Shown piece by piece: positions 37,436-49,300 of a stretch of DNA of 64,000 nucleotides. How positions within the stretch are numbered: position 1 is the first letter of the stretch; the number at the start of each line of letters is the position of its first letter. Both the position numbers and the translations under genes were made by a program. Origin of the DNA: Cinclus cinclus (Eukaryota; Chordata; Aves; Passeriformes; Cinclidae); NCBI RefSeq assembly GCF_963662255.1, contig NC_085052.1:10933807-10997806 (forward strand). The letters run 5' to 3'. The notes under the pieces are model-generated. The model searched no databases. It saw nothing but the letters and a program-made list of their open reading frames with translations, and was not told the DNA's origin.

Positions 37436-40400
37436 GGTAGCAATAATAGGCTATTATCTTGTAGCAAATCAGCCAGTAGAGGAACAAGTAATACACACGC
37501 TGGCACATTTTATGACTAACACTCATTTTTAACAGTCTTCTGCTATTTAGAATGAATTGACATGAGTCCTCTGAGTCATACAGATGAATAAACAGATTTA
37601 GCCACACAGTAGAATTATCCCAACCTTAGGGACCTCCTCTGCCCTTTCTTTGTCTTCAAGTCCTAACACAGACATAAAGGAAAAAAGCTGTGATAGTCTT
37701 TCCATTAGAAAGCTTTTGAGGTTTTTAGAAACACAAAATCCATTTTAGTACTTTAAAATTAATAATCACGAGTATTTGCCATGCAAAACTTTACATTTAA
37801 ACAAACCTTTTAATTTTGTTGTGTTATTTTTTGTAATGTAAAACCATTCTAGGTGTATTGTAACTTAAAAAAAAATACGTTAAAGTTTTGAGTTTCCACA
37901 TTCTCATTGAAAACATTAGCAAAAATATTTTAAAGTTTTCTCAAAATTACTGGGGGGGAGAGCACCATATTGTTCGCCCACGGCTGATAACACTTTCTTC
38001 CTGTTTGCCTTCTTTAATTAAAGTTAGCCTCTTGATACATCCTGTCAATTGTCATCCTGGAAATCAAAGAACTGAGCCAAGAAAAAGAAATCTTGTCATA
38101 GGTTTCTCCCAAAATCTACATTCTATGCTCTTTACTTTGTCAAAAGGAAGACAGAAACCTCTCAAAAGGGTCACCCTGAAATCCCATGCTGGGTTATGCT
38201 CTGGGCAATAAAACAGATGAGTATTACCCTTGTGAGAGTAGCCTTTATGAATGCCCACATTAACAGTTACTTTTTCCATCTGTGGAAAGCCGCATGAATA
38301 TTTTCCTCACTGGCAGGAGCAGCTCCTCACTCATTAACAGACTGTAAGACAGATGTCCTCCAGAAGCATCAAACTAAATCCACACTACTGATGTACATTC
38401 ACTGGCCCCCAGATTTTGGGTTTTTTTTAATTCTCCATTTAAAGTCTAAATATTCCTACCACAAAACCTGGCATTTGTATACACAATAGCCCTGAATTTT
38501 GTGCATGGACCAAGCCAGACACATTGATGTGTCTTCACCATCTATTCTGTGCAACTTTTTTCTATATGAAAAAGGAAACAAACAATGAAAAGATAAGAAA
38601 CAAAGTCATTTGTTCTGGGTCGTGAACCAATTGTTTTCTTATAGATATTACAGACAATACACCTTTGCAATCCTCCTGTTAGTATGAAGAGGAAGTGTTA
38701 CAAATAAAACAAAAAAATCTCATTACAAAGAGACTTATAAAGGGATTAAAATACAATAGGAAATGTTCTGAGCACAAGGAGGGTTGCCTCAAGTCATATA
38801 AGGTCTCTGACCTACAGCAGTAGTCACAAGGCAGTAATAAAACCTGTTTGGTGGGAAGTGCTTTTGATCTCTCACATTAGTTACCTGGAAGATGTGGCAG
38901 AAGTTTATTGCTTTGTCCCATGTAGTTATAAATACTTAAGACAATACCAAAGAATCAGGAGAAAGTTATTCATCATGGAGTGCATATTCTGCATCATTAA
39001 TGTGCCTTTCCTCATAATATTTAGTCTCTCCTATGACCTCAAACTTGCAAGTCCTAGGAGGCTCCATCCTCTCCTTGGTTAGACAAAACAGGTTCCTTGG
39101 CTGCTTGTACAGATTTCTGAGCTCCTTACCAAGACAGTAAAGAGAATGAGTAGTTGCCTTACTTGTGTGATGTGTCTGTTAGGTGTTTTACTGCATTTGT
39201 CCTATAGGCATACCCATAACGAAGACTTTGATTTCTTCTTTGTTATCTGAAAAGAAGAAAAAAAAACAACAAACCATGAACAACCACAATGCATCGTCTT
39301 TCATAAATCCATGTTCTACACAGATGTGGAAGCTTCTAATTAAAGGCCTTAGTCAGTCTTGTCTGTCTCCCTGTTAATGCTTCTACTAAGCCTGATGTTT
39401 TGTGTCTTACAGTGAGAGAGTAAAGGTGAAGTGTGGGAGGAAAAAAGGCAGGGTAGAAAGAGGTGTTTCATTTCTCTCAGATAAGGACTGAATAAAGGAA
39501 AAGAGAATATTTCAAAACAAAAGAGATGGAAGAAATGAAGAGAGAGATGAAAAAGGAAACATGATATGACAGTAAAAAAGTAAATGTATTATTACTGTAC
39601 ATCCATTTTTATTACATGCAGTTGCCATCATCAAAGTGATTTAAGGAAGAAGAAAAGGAGATTTCTAACTTTAGCTAAGAAAGATTGCCTTGCACTATTG
39701 TTAATACCAATAGAGTTCAGTTTCAGTTCTGCTGAAAAACTCTGTGAGGGGAATATAAAGAGTGAAATTCTGAAAAAAAGCACAACATACACAGAAGATT
39801 CACAAAATTAATTGCTGCACAGCATGAAAATCTTGGGCTAGAATATCTAGGAGATAGACTGGAGAGATACCAAATTTGCGAACACAATTACTCCAGGGTG
39901 AAAATGTCAGAGCCTATTGCACTAAAATAAAAATTCCATTGGTTATGACAAATAACCACCAATTGAATCAGAAATATTCTATTATCCTTCTGTATAAACA
40001 TTATGTTCATTTCATCACTTGAATGTATAATCACTGCTCTTGTTTACATAGTTTGTGTTGGGCAGAATGTGAATTTTTTCCCCCAAAATATAAAGCACTA
40101 CAGACTTATTAAATCCTAGCTAGAAACACTTTCTTGAGGAATAAGAACAAGCTGCTTTGAAAGGCTGAAATAGCTGTTGGCTCACCTGAAGTGATTTGTA
40201 GGGAACAAGGGCACATGCCCAGAATGTGGTACAGCACAGAGAGCAGCCCCTGTCTGCAGCTGAGCCAGGTGGAGTGGAGCTGTAGATCACACCATGGGAA
40301 GGGCTGGCCAGCCCCAGCCAGCCTCTCCTGCTTCCTCCCAAAACTTCAGTGGTGAGCTCTACCTGAGCAATGGCCTTGCTGCCTGTCCATGAGTCACCAC

Positions 40401-41482
40401 TTCCCTGGAACTGTGAACAGCCACTTCTATTTGTGCACGACTTCATTAATCCCAGAAACCACATCATTTTGATTATGTATTGTTGCAGCAGTGGCTGGTG
40501 GCTGGGAGCTGAGCAAGTTGCTATTTCAAAGTAGGCAACATAAACTTCTACAGTGAGAGAAGGTCTGCACTACTGGCTCTTTCCCAAAAACCAGGACAGC
40601 CTGCTCTTTGGGTGGCACGACAGGGAAAAGACCATTTTCTGGCTTTCAATCATATTATAATTTCATCTGACTTTGATTCACTCCTCTTCTTGTAATGAAA
40701 AAGGTAGTAAAGGAAACAAGAAGAGCTATTCCCAAGGTCAAACTATAAATCCATGACAGACTTTGGAATAGCAAGCAGCCTCCAGCCTGTTGATTTGTAC
40801 TCACAAAGCGAGACTGCGCAGGACATTCATATTTTCCTTTCATCATGAGCTTCCTAGAATATTCAGTTTCCTGCATTTGCAGTGCTGTATATCTTAACAA
40901 AGAGACCTTCCATGGTTACTGTCAATTTTGTCAAGCATCAACATCTGTCTGAGCACACACGGATTGCCATGACTGAGTGAGCTCTGTCAGAAGTCTGGTA
41001 AAGGCTACATCTCTGGCATTGAGATGCAAGTTATTTTCCCCCTACTTTGTGTTCTTTCTTTAGATTTTGCAATTTAAAAAGTCAAAATAGAGAGATGGAC
41101 AAGGAGATCATTTATGCAATTATCTTATATTCTAAAGACTCATTATTAAGTACAATATAAATTGAGATTGTTAATATAATTTAATATTCAAGTGGTTTTG
41201 CCTTAGGAATATATTAAATTTCCTTTGATCATGGTAAGTTGTGCACCTTTGCCATGAAAATTTGCACTAAAATAAATCATGTAGTGCTATGTGAAAGCTA
41301 TGTAGAATGCAGAGTGTCACATCAACAGGCTTTGACAAAGCCATGTGCTCTTCTTGTTACTTCTGAAACATGGGGGTGACACACCCCCATTCTCAGTCCT
41401 GGGCTGTCATTTACCTGCAGGGCTTGCCCTAAGGCTTGGTATTTCTTGATCTCCAAGAAGTGATAACAATGATAGTGGCTCG

Positions 41483-41540
41483 GGACTTAATGAATCTTAT
41501 GGACTTAATGAATCCTAATTCAGGGCTTAATGAGTCCTAT
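41483..41540. repeat. Degenerate 18-22 bp tandem, 3 copies
   Basis: GGACTTAATGAATCTTAT (41483-41500), GGACTTAATGAATCCTAATTCA (41501-41522) and GGGCTTAATGAGTCCTAT (41523-41540). The middle copy has a 4-base insertion. The unit carries a TTAATGA motif. Confidence 0.9.
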
Positions 41541-41990
41541 GGAGCCTCTTGGATAACAGAGACCACAGTTCAAAGTGTTGGTACAAAATCCCCTTGTGCC
41601 AGCTCCACTGGGGAGATCATCTGAAAAACCCTTTTTCCTGCCCCAGTCTGCTGTAGAGTGACTGAAGCAGAGCTTTCAAAGGGTGGATTCGGCAGGTGAA
41701 AGAACTAGAGAAGGCCTTTTGCAGTGAGACTGAAGAAAGCAAAGTGCCCTACGAGCTCAGCAGCCTTTGCAGCCTCTTCAAAGAAGAGCAGGAGTTATCT
41801 CAGACACATGGATAGGTCCCTATCCACCTGACTGGTGCAGTATCAAGAGACAAGTACAAAATGATAAGCCAGGATGGGCCTTTGGAAAAGACAAATTAAA
41901 GCAATGAGTCGGGCTGGAGACTGGTGTGGAAGGCAGAAATGTTACAGAAGGGTTTGTGATGCTGTTGCATTAGCCACAAACTCTCCCCTA

Positions 41991-42030
41991 AAAACAAACA
42001 AACAAACAAACAAACAAATAAACAAACAAA
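41991..42030. repeat. CAAA tetranucleotide microsatellite
   Basis: About ten CAAA units with one interruption (AAATAAAC). The array lies inside a 77-codon open frame that owes part of its length to the stop-free repeat and is not a gene. Confidence 0.95.
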
Positions 42031-43299
42031 AAGAAGTAAAAGAAACAAAGAGACAACCCCTTTCTCAAAAGTTCATTCACATCCTTGGAGCCTTTCAGTT
42101 TGACTGAGGTTACCTGGCTCACTGTTTTTGTCCAGAGGGCAGATGACTTTGCATGGGCTGTTCACTTTTTCCTGATCAGGACACATAAACCACAACCTCA
42201 TGAGGACACATCTTGCTGGTAAGGCACCAGCAGCTCCTTGTCCCCTCCAGAAGCAGTGGGGGGAATGAGCCATCTGCCCTGCACGTAAGAAGTGACTCGT
42301 CTCCCAGTGACTGATGGAGGCATTCAGGTCACGGCACTGGGAAATCTCAGTTTTAAAGCTTCAAAGAGTATTTTAGCTAGCCTTATGAGTTGGTTTATGC
42401 CATAGTATTCCCTGATCATTTACTAGGCTGTGGTATGCTCTTGATCGAGTTATTCAACAGTTTTAATAATAGATTCCTTGGGTCAGATATCACTTCAATA
42501 TGTGTAAAACTTTACTAATTCATGTGAAAGCAATGACAATAAAGCATCTACCTTATAGCAAATTAGCTGCAATTAGAATCAGGGCCTTTCTGTTTGTTTG
42601 TTCTCTGTAGGATAGTTAAAACTTTGTGAACAGACATAAACATTTGTAATGTACCAATAATGTTTTCCTTTTGGCTTTTTTTTTGCCCCCTAGTAGGCTA
42701 ATACTTTGAAGCCCAGAGGAATACAACAATCTCCAACAGAGCACAGTTTTGCAGAGTCTAAAAGTAGACAGATCTTTAGCTGAAGCTGCAGGGGACATTT
42801 TAAAGGACTTGTACTCAAACGTGCCTAGGGCCCTGGGAGTAGCACAGGATCTTTACTGATCACTAAGGTAAAGGGAGTTTCATTTTGCTCCTGTTCCCTC
42901 CAGCAGCGGAGTTGTTTCTAATGATAGGCTCGAGACACAAGTTAGGGCTTTTAGAAGTCTCTTTGGGTCAGATCCACAAAGAAGTTTAGATTTCGCAGTC
43001 CTAAGATACCTTTTAGCACTTACTGTGAATTGCTCTGGGCTGTCCATCATATAAATAATGGCCTTATTAAACCCTTCACATGTGGAGTTTGTCACATAGC
43101 AGAAGGCTGTGGGTTTCTTTTGATGAACTGGAAAACAGAAACCAGACTTGTTCTCTGTGTGCAAATCTTCCTGATGGAAAATATTCCCCACCCTTTGTCT
43201 TCCACACCTGGATGATGGAAAACTGTCTGTCACAAGGTAACTGACTCTGGGTGACTGGTGACCATAGTTCATATGAGCTTGCTTCCTTGAAGCCAACCT

Positions 43300-44255
43300 G
43301 GGGAGAGAGGGACTGCCTGGGTGGGCTGTGAAGTGGGTGAAAAACTGGCTGAATTGTTCAAATGGTACAACAGTTTGAAGTCAAAAGGATGTGGTGTTTT
43401 TCCTCAGGTGTCAGGGGACAATGATATTTCATATCATCATTAACAATCTTCTTGATAGGAGAGAACGCACTCTCAGCCAAGTCCCAGGTGATATTTCATA
43501 AGGCAGGGGAGAGGGAGCTGCCGAAAGTCTGGAGGGTAGGGCTGCTGTCCGGAGAGGTCACAGAAAAGTAGGCCAGTGGGGATTCCAGGAACTTAAAAAT
43601 ATTCAAGTACAATGTCCTGCACCAGGAGATAAAACCCCCATGCAACAATTCAAGCAGATTATTGGGCTGGACAATGAACAGTTCTGCAGTAAAGAGCATA
43701 GCAATTCCTGTGGGTAGAAAAATGAATATTTCTCAGCAAGGCATCCTCACAGCAGCGAAGGCTGAGTATTGGTCTGGGTTAAAAGTGGACATAAACAGCA
43801 AATCCAAGGAATTAATTTTTTTTACTACTTGGCACTTGGCTAAATTGTCCTCTGGAGTAGCATCTGGCTGTGGGGCAGCCATGAAAATGAGACATGGACA
43901 TGCTGATGCAAATTGAGGAGAGAGATGAATCTGTCAACAAGGGGAAGTTAAGAAAAGAGCTTCCTGTTTTCAACAGGAGTTGAGCAGTCAGTGCTTTCAG
44001 CAAAAGAAACAGCCAGACTTCAGGGTGCAGAAAACAAACAAGAGCCACAAGCTGCAGCAATGGGAATTTCACTTTTTGAGAAAACCCACCATGGCAGCAG
44101 CTCTCTACCAGAGTGCCAAGAGGCTCTGGATTATGCTTTCATGTGGATTTTTGGAATTTAGCTAAATAATGCCCCAAGTGAGCTTTTCTAACTTTTGAGC
44201 CTTGTTTGAAGCAGGAGACTTCTAAAGGGCTCTTCCAAGCTGAATTATGCAGTAA
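43300..44255 (+). mobile_element. Degraded CR1 LINE fragment (end of reverse transcriptase ORF plus 3' UTR)
   Basis: This is a dead copy of a CR1 non-LTR retrotransposon in plus orientation. Colinear matches to the CR1 consensus as I know it run through the whole span. A WVKNWL hexapeptide stands at 43334-43351. Next comes the stretch that normally encodes the PQG-to-INDL part of the reverse transcriptase, with 'ATCATTAACAATCTTCTTGAT' still visible in outline. The catalytic FADD region falls at about 43479-43500 and is lost: it now reads roughly VPGDIS followed by a stop. CTGGAGGGTAGGGCTGC (43529-43545) and GTCCTGCACC (43613-43622) are nearly unchanged. Further matches lie at 43690-43790 and 43850-43920, and the 3' end is recognisable at 44210-44250 (AGACTTCTAAAGGGCTCTTCC). 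The piece is shorter than consensus, with weak alignment at about 43930-44160 that suggests deletion or heavy drift. Many indels and stops make it inactive. The small open frames inside it are not genes. No terminal 8-bp repeat or target duplication was seen. The 5' boundary is uncertain by about 60 bp. Confidence 0.85.
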
Positions 44256-45714
44256 ATTGACATATTTCTGTCCTTTTCAGCTGTTGTTTTTGCTCAACCA
44301 GTTCAAAGCTTGCAAGGTAAAATACTACCATGAACAGAGACAACTGTAAGAACTAATTACATACCCAGAACACAACCTACATTTCAAAATCAAAAGATAA
44401 TTAAGGCAGGTAACTCAGAAGAAATAGTTTGACAGCATGGCCCTACCACAAGGCATGTCTTACATCATTAAAGGCAGGCACGTATTGTAAAGCAATTGTA
44501 ACATGAAGAGTCTCTGGAGGCTGAACAGTCCTGTCCTAGAATAAATGTCTCAATGAGAGGAACCTAATTCCATGCACAGAAGAGGGAACCTTGATAGGTA
44601 GCCCCTATTTTTCACTTCAGATATAAGTAGCTGTGCAGAAATACTACAAAGATAAATTTCACTGTAATAGCAGTAAAGTGGTTCATGAAAATGTGAGTAA
44701 AGCTACCAACCTGTTGTTCCTAAACAAGCAGTGGAAGTCCTGTTTCCTATATATATTGTTAAATTAAACATGGCTGAGCTGTATTCTTCAGCATTTACCC
44801 TTGATTGCGCTATTGATTTGACTTTGGCTTCCAAAGTAGCTTAATAATGATCTGAAGTATTTATCACCAGGACTGAGTGAAATGAGCTCACTAGCTTTGT
44901 TCCAAACCTGGTTCATACAACACAGGTTCTACTCACTCTAATTTACATTATTTGCATTATTGGCAGTTCTCCCAACAATGCTGTATTAGGCTGAGAATTT
45001 CAAGTAAGCATGTATTTGTTTTAGTATCACTTAGGCAATTATTCATTGCAAGGAAAGCTTTGCTTTCTCAGTTTGGATATGACTGGTCTAAAGACTCTTT
45101 CAAAAAAACCACTACGAATCTATTCCAAGTCAAACTGTGAGATTTACTACTAGGCAGAATTTCAGAGCCAGAAGCCAAGGGTTTGATTCATGAATGTGAG
45201 CCAAAAAAGGATGCCTTTATATTGAATATGTCAAATGTATTCATGCTTGTTAACATCATATAAATCTTAGTTAATAGGTTTTCTAATTCTTGTTTCGCTT
45301 TTTTATTTTTTTTTTTATTTAATCCTCTGTCACAGTCTGAAGTCACCACCTCTAAGGTGATAGCAAAGAAAAATAACTCTGGGAGCTGAGAAATTACCAT
45401 AAACAGCTACTCACTTTACAGAACCTCTGAATTCAAGGTGAGTGTGGACTGACGAATTTTCATTTGGAGACAAACATGAGTTCCCTGGTCAAGAAAACAT
45501 CTTCCAGAAAATTTTACAAGTGTCGTCATTTTTGCTGCCTCCTCCCACAGTATACTTAACTGTGGCTTACAGCTGTCTGAGGACCTCCAGAATACTGGTC
45601 AGAGTATTACCCCACAGCCAGGGCTTGGAAAGGTGCCTGAAGCTGTGCACTGATGATTAAGTAAATCAGGAATTCTAACACCCCTTTCGCTCCCCCTGCA
45701 CTCTCCCTTCTGTG

Positions 45715-46035
45715 TAAGCACAGTATTATTTAATCAGCAACTAGTTTGCCTTGGTTTTCTTTTTATAATTCATCAGCCTTCCTGAGCAAAGCAGAGGTAA
45801 CAGATGAGTGTACTAATTGGAGATGTCAGGGCATTGGGGATTTCATTAATGACTGAGAAATGGACTGAGAAACATCAAATGCTTCCTCTCACCTCTTCGT
45901 GAGCCTTATCTGTGGGAAAGTGAAAAGCTGGTTAAGCCCTTTTGTATTTTAGTATAGATTGTAAGTGGGTACCAATGGAAACATCCTGTCAGATAAAGGT
46001 ACATGAATATTAAGTTTATTTTGTCAAACAAAATA
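45715..46035. promoter_or_regulatory. Candidate regulatory element
   Basis: Repeat-free, complex sequence with several transcription-factor-like words: ATTTAATCAGCA, CTAATTGG, CATTAATGACTGAG, CCTTATCTGTGG (GATA-like), GTCAGATAAAGG (GATA-like) and the inverted repeat TATTTTG-TCAAA-CAAAATA near 46018. It sits between the old CR1 copy and a MIR-like relic, yet is itself free of repeats. The call rests on motif density only. Confidence 0.2.
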
Positions 46036-46241
46036 GTAGAATAGAACCAAAAGCAACCCACAGAAGTGCTTTATTCTAAGACTTGATTTTTCTCAGCTAC
46101 AAATAGCCAAAATCTCTCTAGAGAAGAAATAAACACATAATTTATCTGCAAAGAATATGTTTTAATTCTTTAAACCTTCAGAAAGTATCTTGACCATTCA
46201 CATAATGCAGGTAGGAATACAGGATTTTATACAACTCTGCT

Positions 46242-46342
46242 GAAGCAATGAGCTAGGAGGCAGGACTCGTGGGCTGGTCTATGATCTCCACGGCTATCTG
46301 ATAGAGCAGAATACTATTCCTAAATCACCACTCTTCCCTCAG
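46242..46342 (+). mobile_element. MIR/CORE-SINE-like relic
   Basis: A third old SINE fragment, here in plus orientation. The stretch AGCAATGAGCTAGGAGGCAGGACTCGTGGG (46245-46273) resembles the 5' tRNA-related part of amniote MIR-type SINEs, usually near GAGCTAGGAGTCAGGACTCCTGGGTTC. It is followed by TCTATGATCTCCACGGCTATCTGAT, in the place of the CTAGTCCCAGCTCTGCCACT segment, and by AAATCACCACTCTTCCCTCAGT (46322-46343), in the place of AAGTCACTTAACCTCTCTGAGCCTCAGT. The expected GTGTGACC core is lost. Colinear order over 100 bp supports the call. Divergence is high, so the subfamily is not assigned. Confidence 0.5.
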
Positions 46343-49300
46343 TCGTAATAAAAGCTTGATTCTCCACTCTTCTCCATAAAATGTTTAGATGTTTGAAGAA
46401 GAAAAGGATTGCACAGGCTGAAACTGATTTATTTTCTTGAAATATATCAATTGGACAAAAGTTCTCTCAAGTCATACGGAATTTCAGACAAGTGTGAATG
46501 AAAGAGATTTCAGCCACCATTTCTCACTGCCAGAGCTGCTCCCTTTCATCTCAGTAATGGATTTCAGGTGGCTGCCTGGACAATCAGCTCTCTGAGACAA
46601 GCAGGTGGGTGGCCAGAATGAAGGTCCCTTTGAATAAGGACAGGTCCTGCATCTCCCTGTTGCCAGCTGTGCACATTAACTTGAGTGTCTTGGCATGGTT
46701 TGCTCTCAGTGTTCTCAGTCCTGGGCAGGAGATGAGCTCTCAACAACCTTTATTTCATCTGCACAATGAAAGGTATGGTTGAGTGCTCTCTGAAGGATCT
46801 ACTTCTCATTCTGCCATATTGCTGTCAATCCTTATTAATAGGATATGTATTTTCATTCTGGTATGTCCAGAAGGTTCTAAGCAGTGTCAGTGTTTTTTTT
46901 CTATGTGACATACAAAATGAACACCTCTACATTTAGAGATTTAATACGAAATTTTGCTCAGAAATAGAGCTTCTATAAAGCCTTGTTTAGACAGCCCTGG
47001 AAATGTTATTATTGTGGACATTTCTTTGTGGTCATCAACATGACCCGAGATTATTAAGTCACTGTAAAATTAGTTGAAAAATGAAAACCTTTTTATTTTT
47101 CATAGAGGTCTGTCTAAAGTCTAGAGGAAGTTTAGTAACCAGAATTCGTCTTCCAACTTTTTTTAAAATAATTTCTAGTTGAAATTACTTCTTGAATGCT
47201 GTTTTAACACAGGACAATGCTAAGAACTCGGTTGAAGTGACTCAACCAGATGATAAATTTGCTTCCAACTTTAGGATAAATTGGATTTCTTCTCTGAAAA
47301 TGACCATTCAAAAAAAAATCTTGCTAAGAATATTACTTATCACTTTTTAAGCATGAAGCTTCTCCCCAGAGAACTCTTAAATCTTTACCTCAATTATAAA
47401 ATCTTTTCTCTCTGGGGTAGCATAAGAGATTTTGTCCCAAACTTTACTGAGATAGGTCTCACAGAATTTCATCTTCCCAAAGGGAAAATTTAGAGATTAA
47501 CTAATTATTTTCTGCCATGAAATAATAAACATTTTCAAAAGGAAATGTTTTTCAAATGAAAGAAAATTTCCTTGGGGAAAAATATTAATTTTTAATTTGA
47601 GATTCTTCAGTGAAAAGAAGGAACATGTAATAATACATTTGCCTTCCAAAAATAAGAAACACCTATCTTTTTAAAAAGTTGCATTGTTTTATATAATCCT
47701 TTCAAATCTGTGCATGTTCACTGCCTGGTTTAATAAGAAAACCAAGATTTTTTTCTATGTAGGTTTAGTTACTGAACTGATTAAGCCATATTGTTAAAAT
47801 TAGTTAAAATTCCCTCAGCTCTAAACTGTGGGATCTTGTCACCATTAAACAATATTTTTGCTTATAATGTTGCAGGTTTTTTGCTAGTCTGTTTTCTTAG
47901 TTATGGTTCCAGGTTTCACACTTAGTTAATAATGACTATGTTAAGATTTATAGGAAAGATTAATATGTATTTTGATGAGTCTTCTATGAATATTTTTTCT
48001 CCTAGTCATAACTGAAATATGTAAAATATTCAACTGAGATAAAGAAAGCAGAAAAAAAGGTCACATATCATTGAACAGTCTATCACCATGGGAAACATCA
48101 CAAAATAGCCCATAATTGTGGAAAAATCAAACATAAGTGAGCCCATAAAGATAACTTCTTTCTTTCAACATGCATTCAGAGAAGAAAAAAGATCAAGCCA
48201 ACAAAAACATGAGCTGAAAAATATGTTAATACTGTAATTCAGCAAGGCTGAACTTTATAAGGCACATGATTAAAACTTTCAGGGAGTCTAAGCAAAGCTC
48301 TGATTTTATCCATATCGAATAAAAGTATGTAATAAAACCACATAAAATAAGAACACTAATTTTGATACACTGGCAAGCCCATTAGAGTATCTATACAAGT
48401 TCCTTTATTAACAATTCAGGCTTCTTTTAGTAGTTCAGTAATACATAATGGTTTCAGATGAAAATCATGCTGCAAAGAAAAAACATCACTGTAAGCTACA
48501 AAATCAATAATTTCTAACACAAATGAGGGAATTACTTTGACTTGCAGCCCTCTACACCTATCATTCTCAGGGTTAGTGGTTATGGGGAGCATCTTTTCAG
48601 TATGCAAATTCAGTCAGGCTACATAAAAATTTGGATCCAAAAATTCAGCCCCACCCCCCACTCTGCACAGTATCAGGAATTAAAGCACTGAGTTCTTCTC
48701 TTCTTTGTCTTTCATGATGCATATATAAACCTCAGAAAAGGAGAGAAAGGTCTCTACTCCTCACTTCAGATATAACTTCATCCTAACTATGGCTTTCTGC
48801 ACAAGAGGTGTTCCCAGCCATCTGCTGACAAGGAACACTGCCAGCCAACAAATTTAGTTGGGTTTTGTTGCTTTTATTAATTTTCAAAAACTTCATATTT
48901 CCAAATCTGGCAGCAGATACAGAGTAACAGATCTGTGTCTGTCAGCCCACTGTTCCCCGGTGAGAGGCCAGTGACCATGCTGGTTTTGCACATGCAGCTA
49001 ATTAGGGGCATGGTTAGGGTAAGGCAATGGCTGGATTTACCTCTGTGTCCAGTTCCGCGGCAGCCTCGGGAGCAGGGAGCGCAGCAGACACTGCCGCAGG
49101 ATCTCCCCTGCCTGGTTCTTGCCAGCTGTGCTGGGGAGGCCAGGCTGCCCATCTCCTGGGGCACAGATTGTCTCCTGGAGCTGTGGAAGGGGAAAGGGAC
49201 TTCAGCAAGGAAAGGGATGGCAAACAGCCCTCTTTTCCAGACAGGAGGGAATGGTTGCTGTTAAATGTAAAGACAGTTTTGTTGCTTTGTTTCCTTTTCA

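Larger units (their letters stand above)
37436..43299. other. Non-genic unique sequence
   Basis: No gene seen. A purine-rich stretch at about 39410-39580 has GA-rich words but no strict unit. The 115-codon minus frame at 40120-40467 lies in a moderately GC-rich patch and shows no domain. Confidence 0.6.

Noticed and set aside
39410..39580. Purine-rich stretch considered as a GA microsatellite
   Set aside because: There is no repeating unit, only biased composition.
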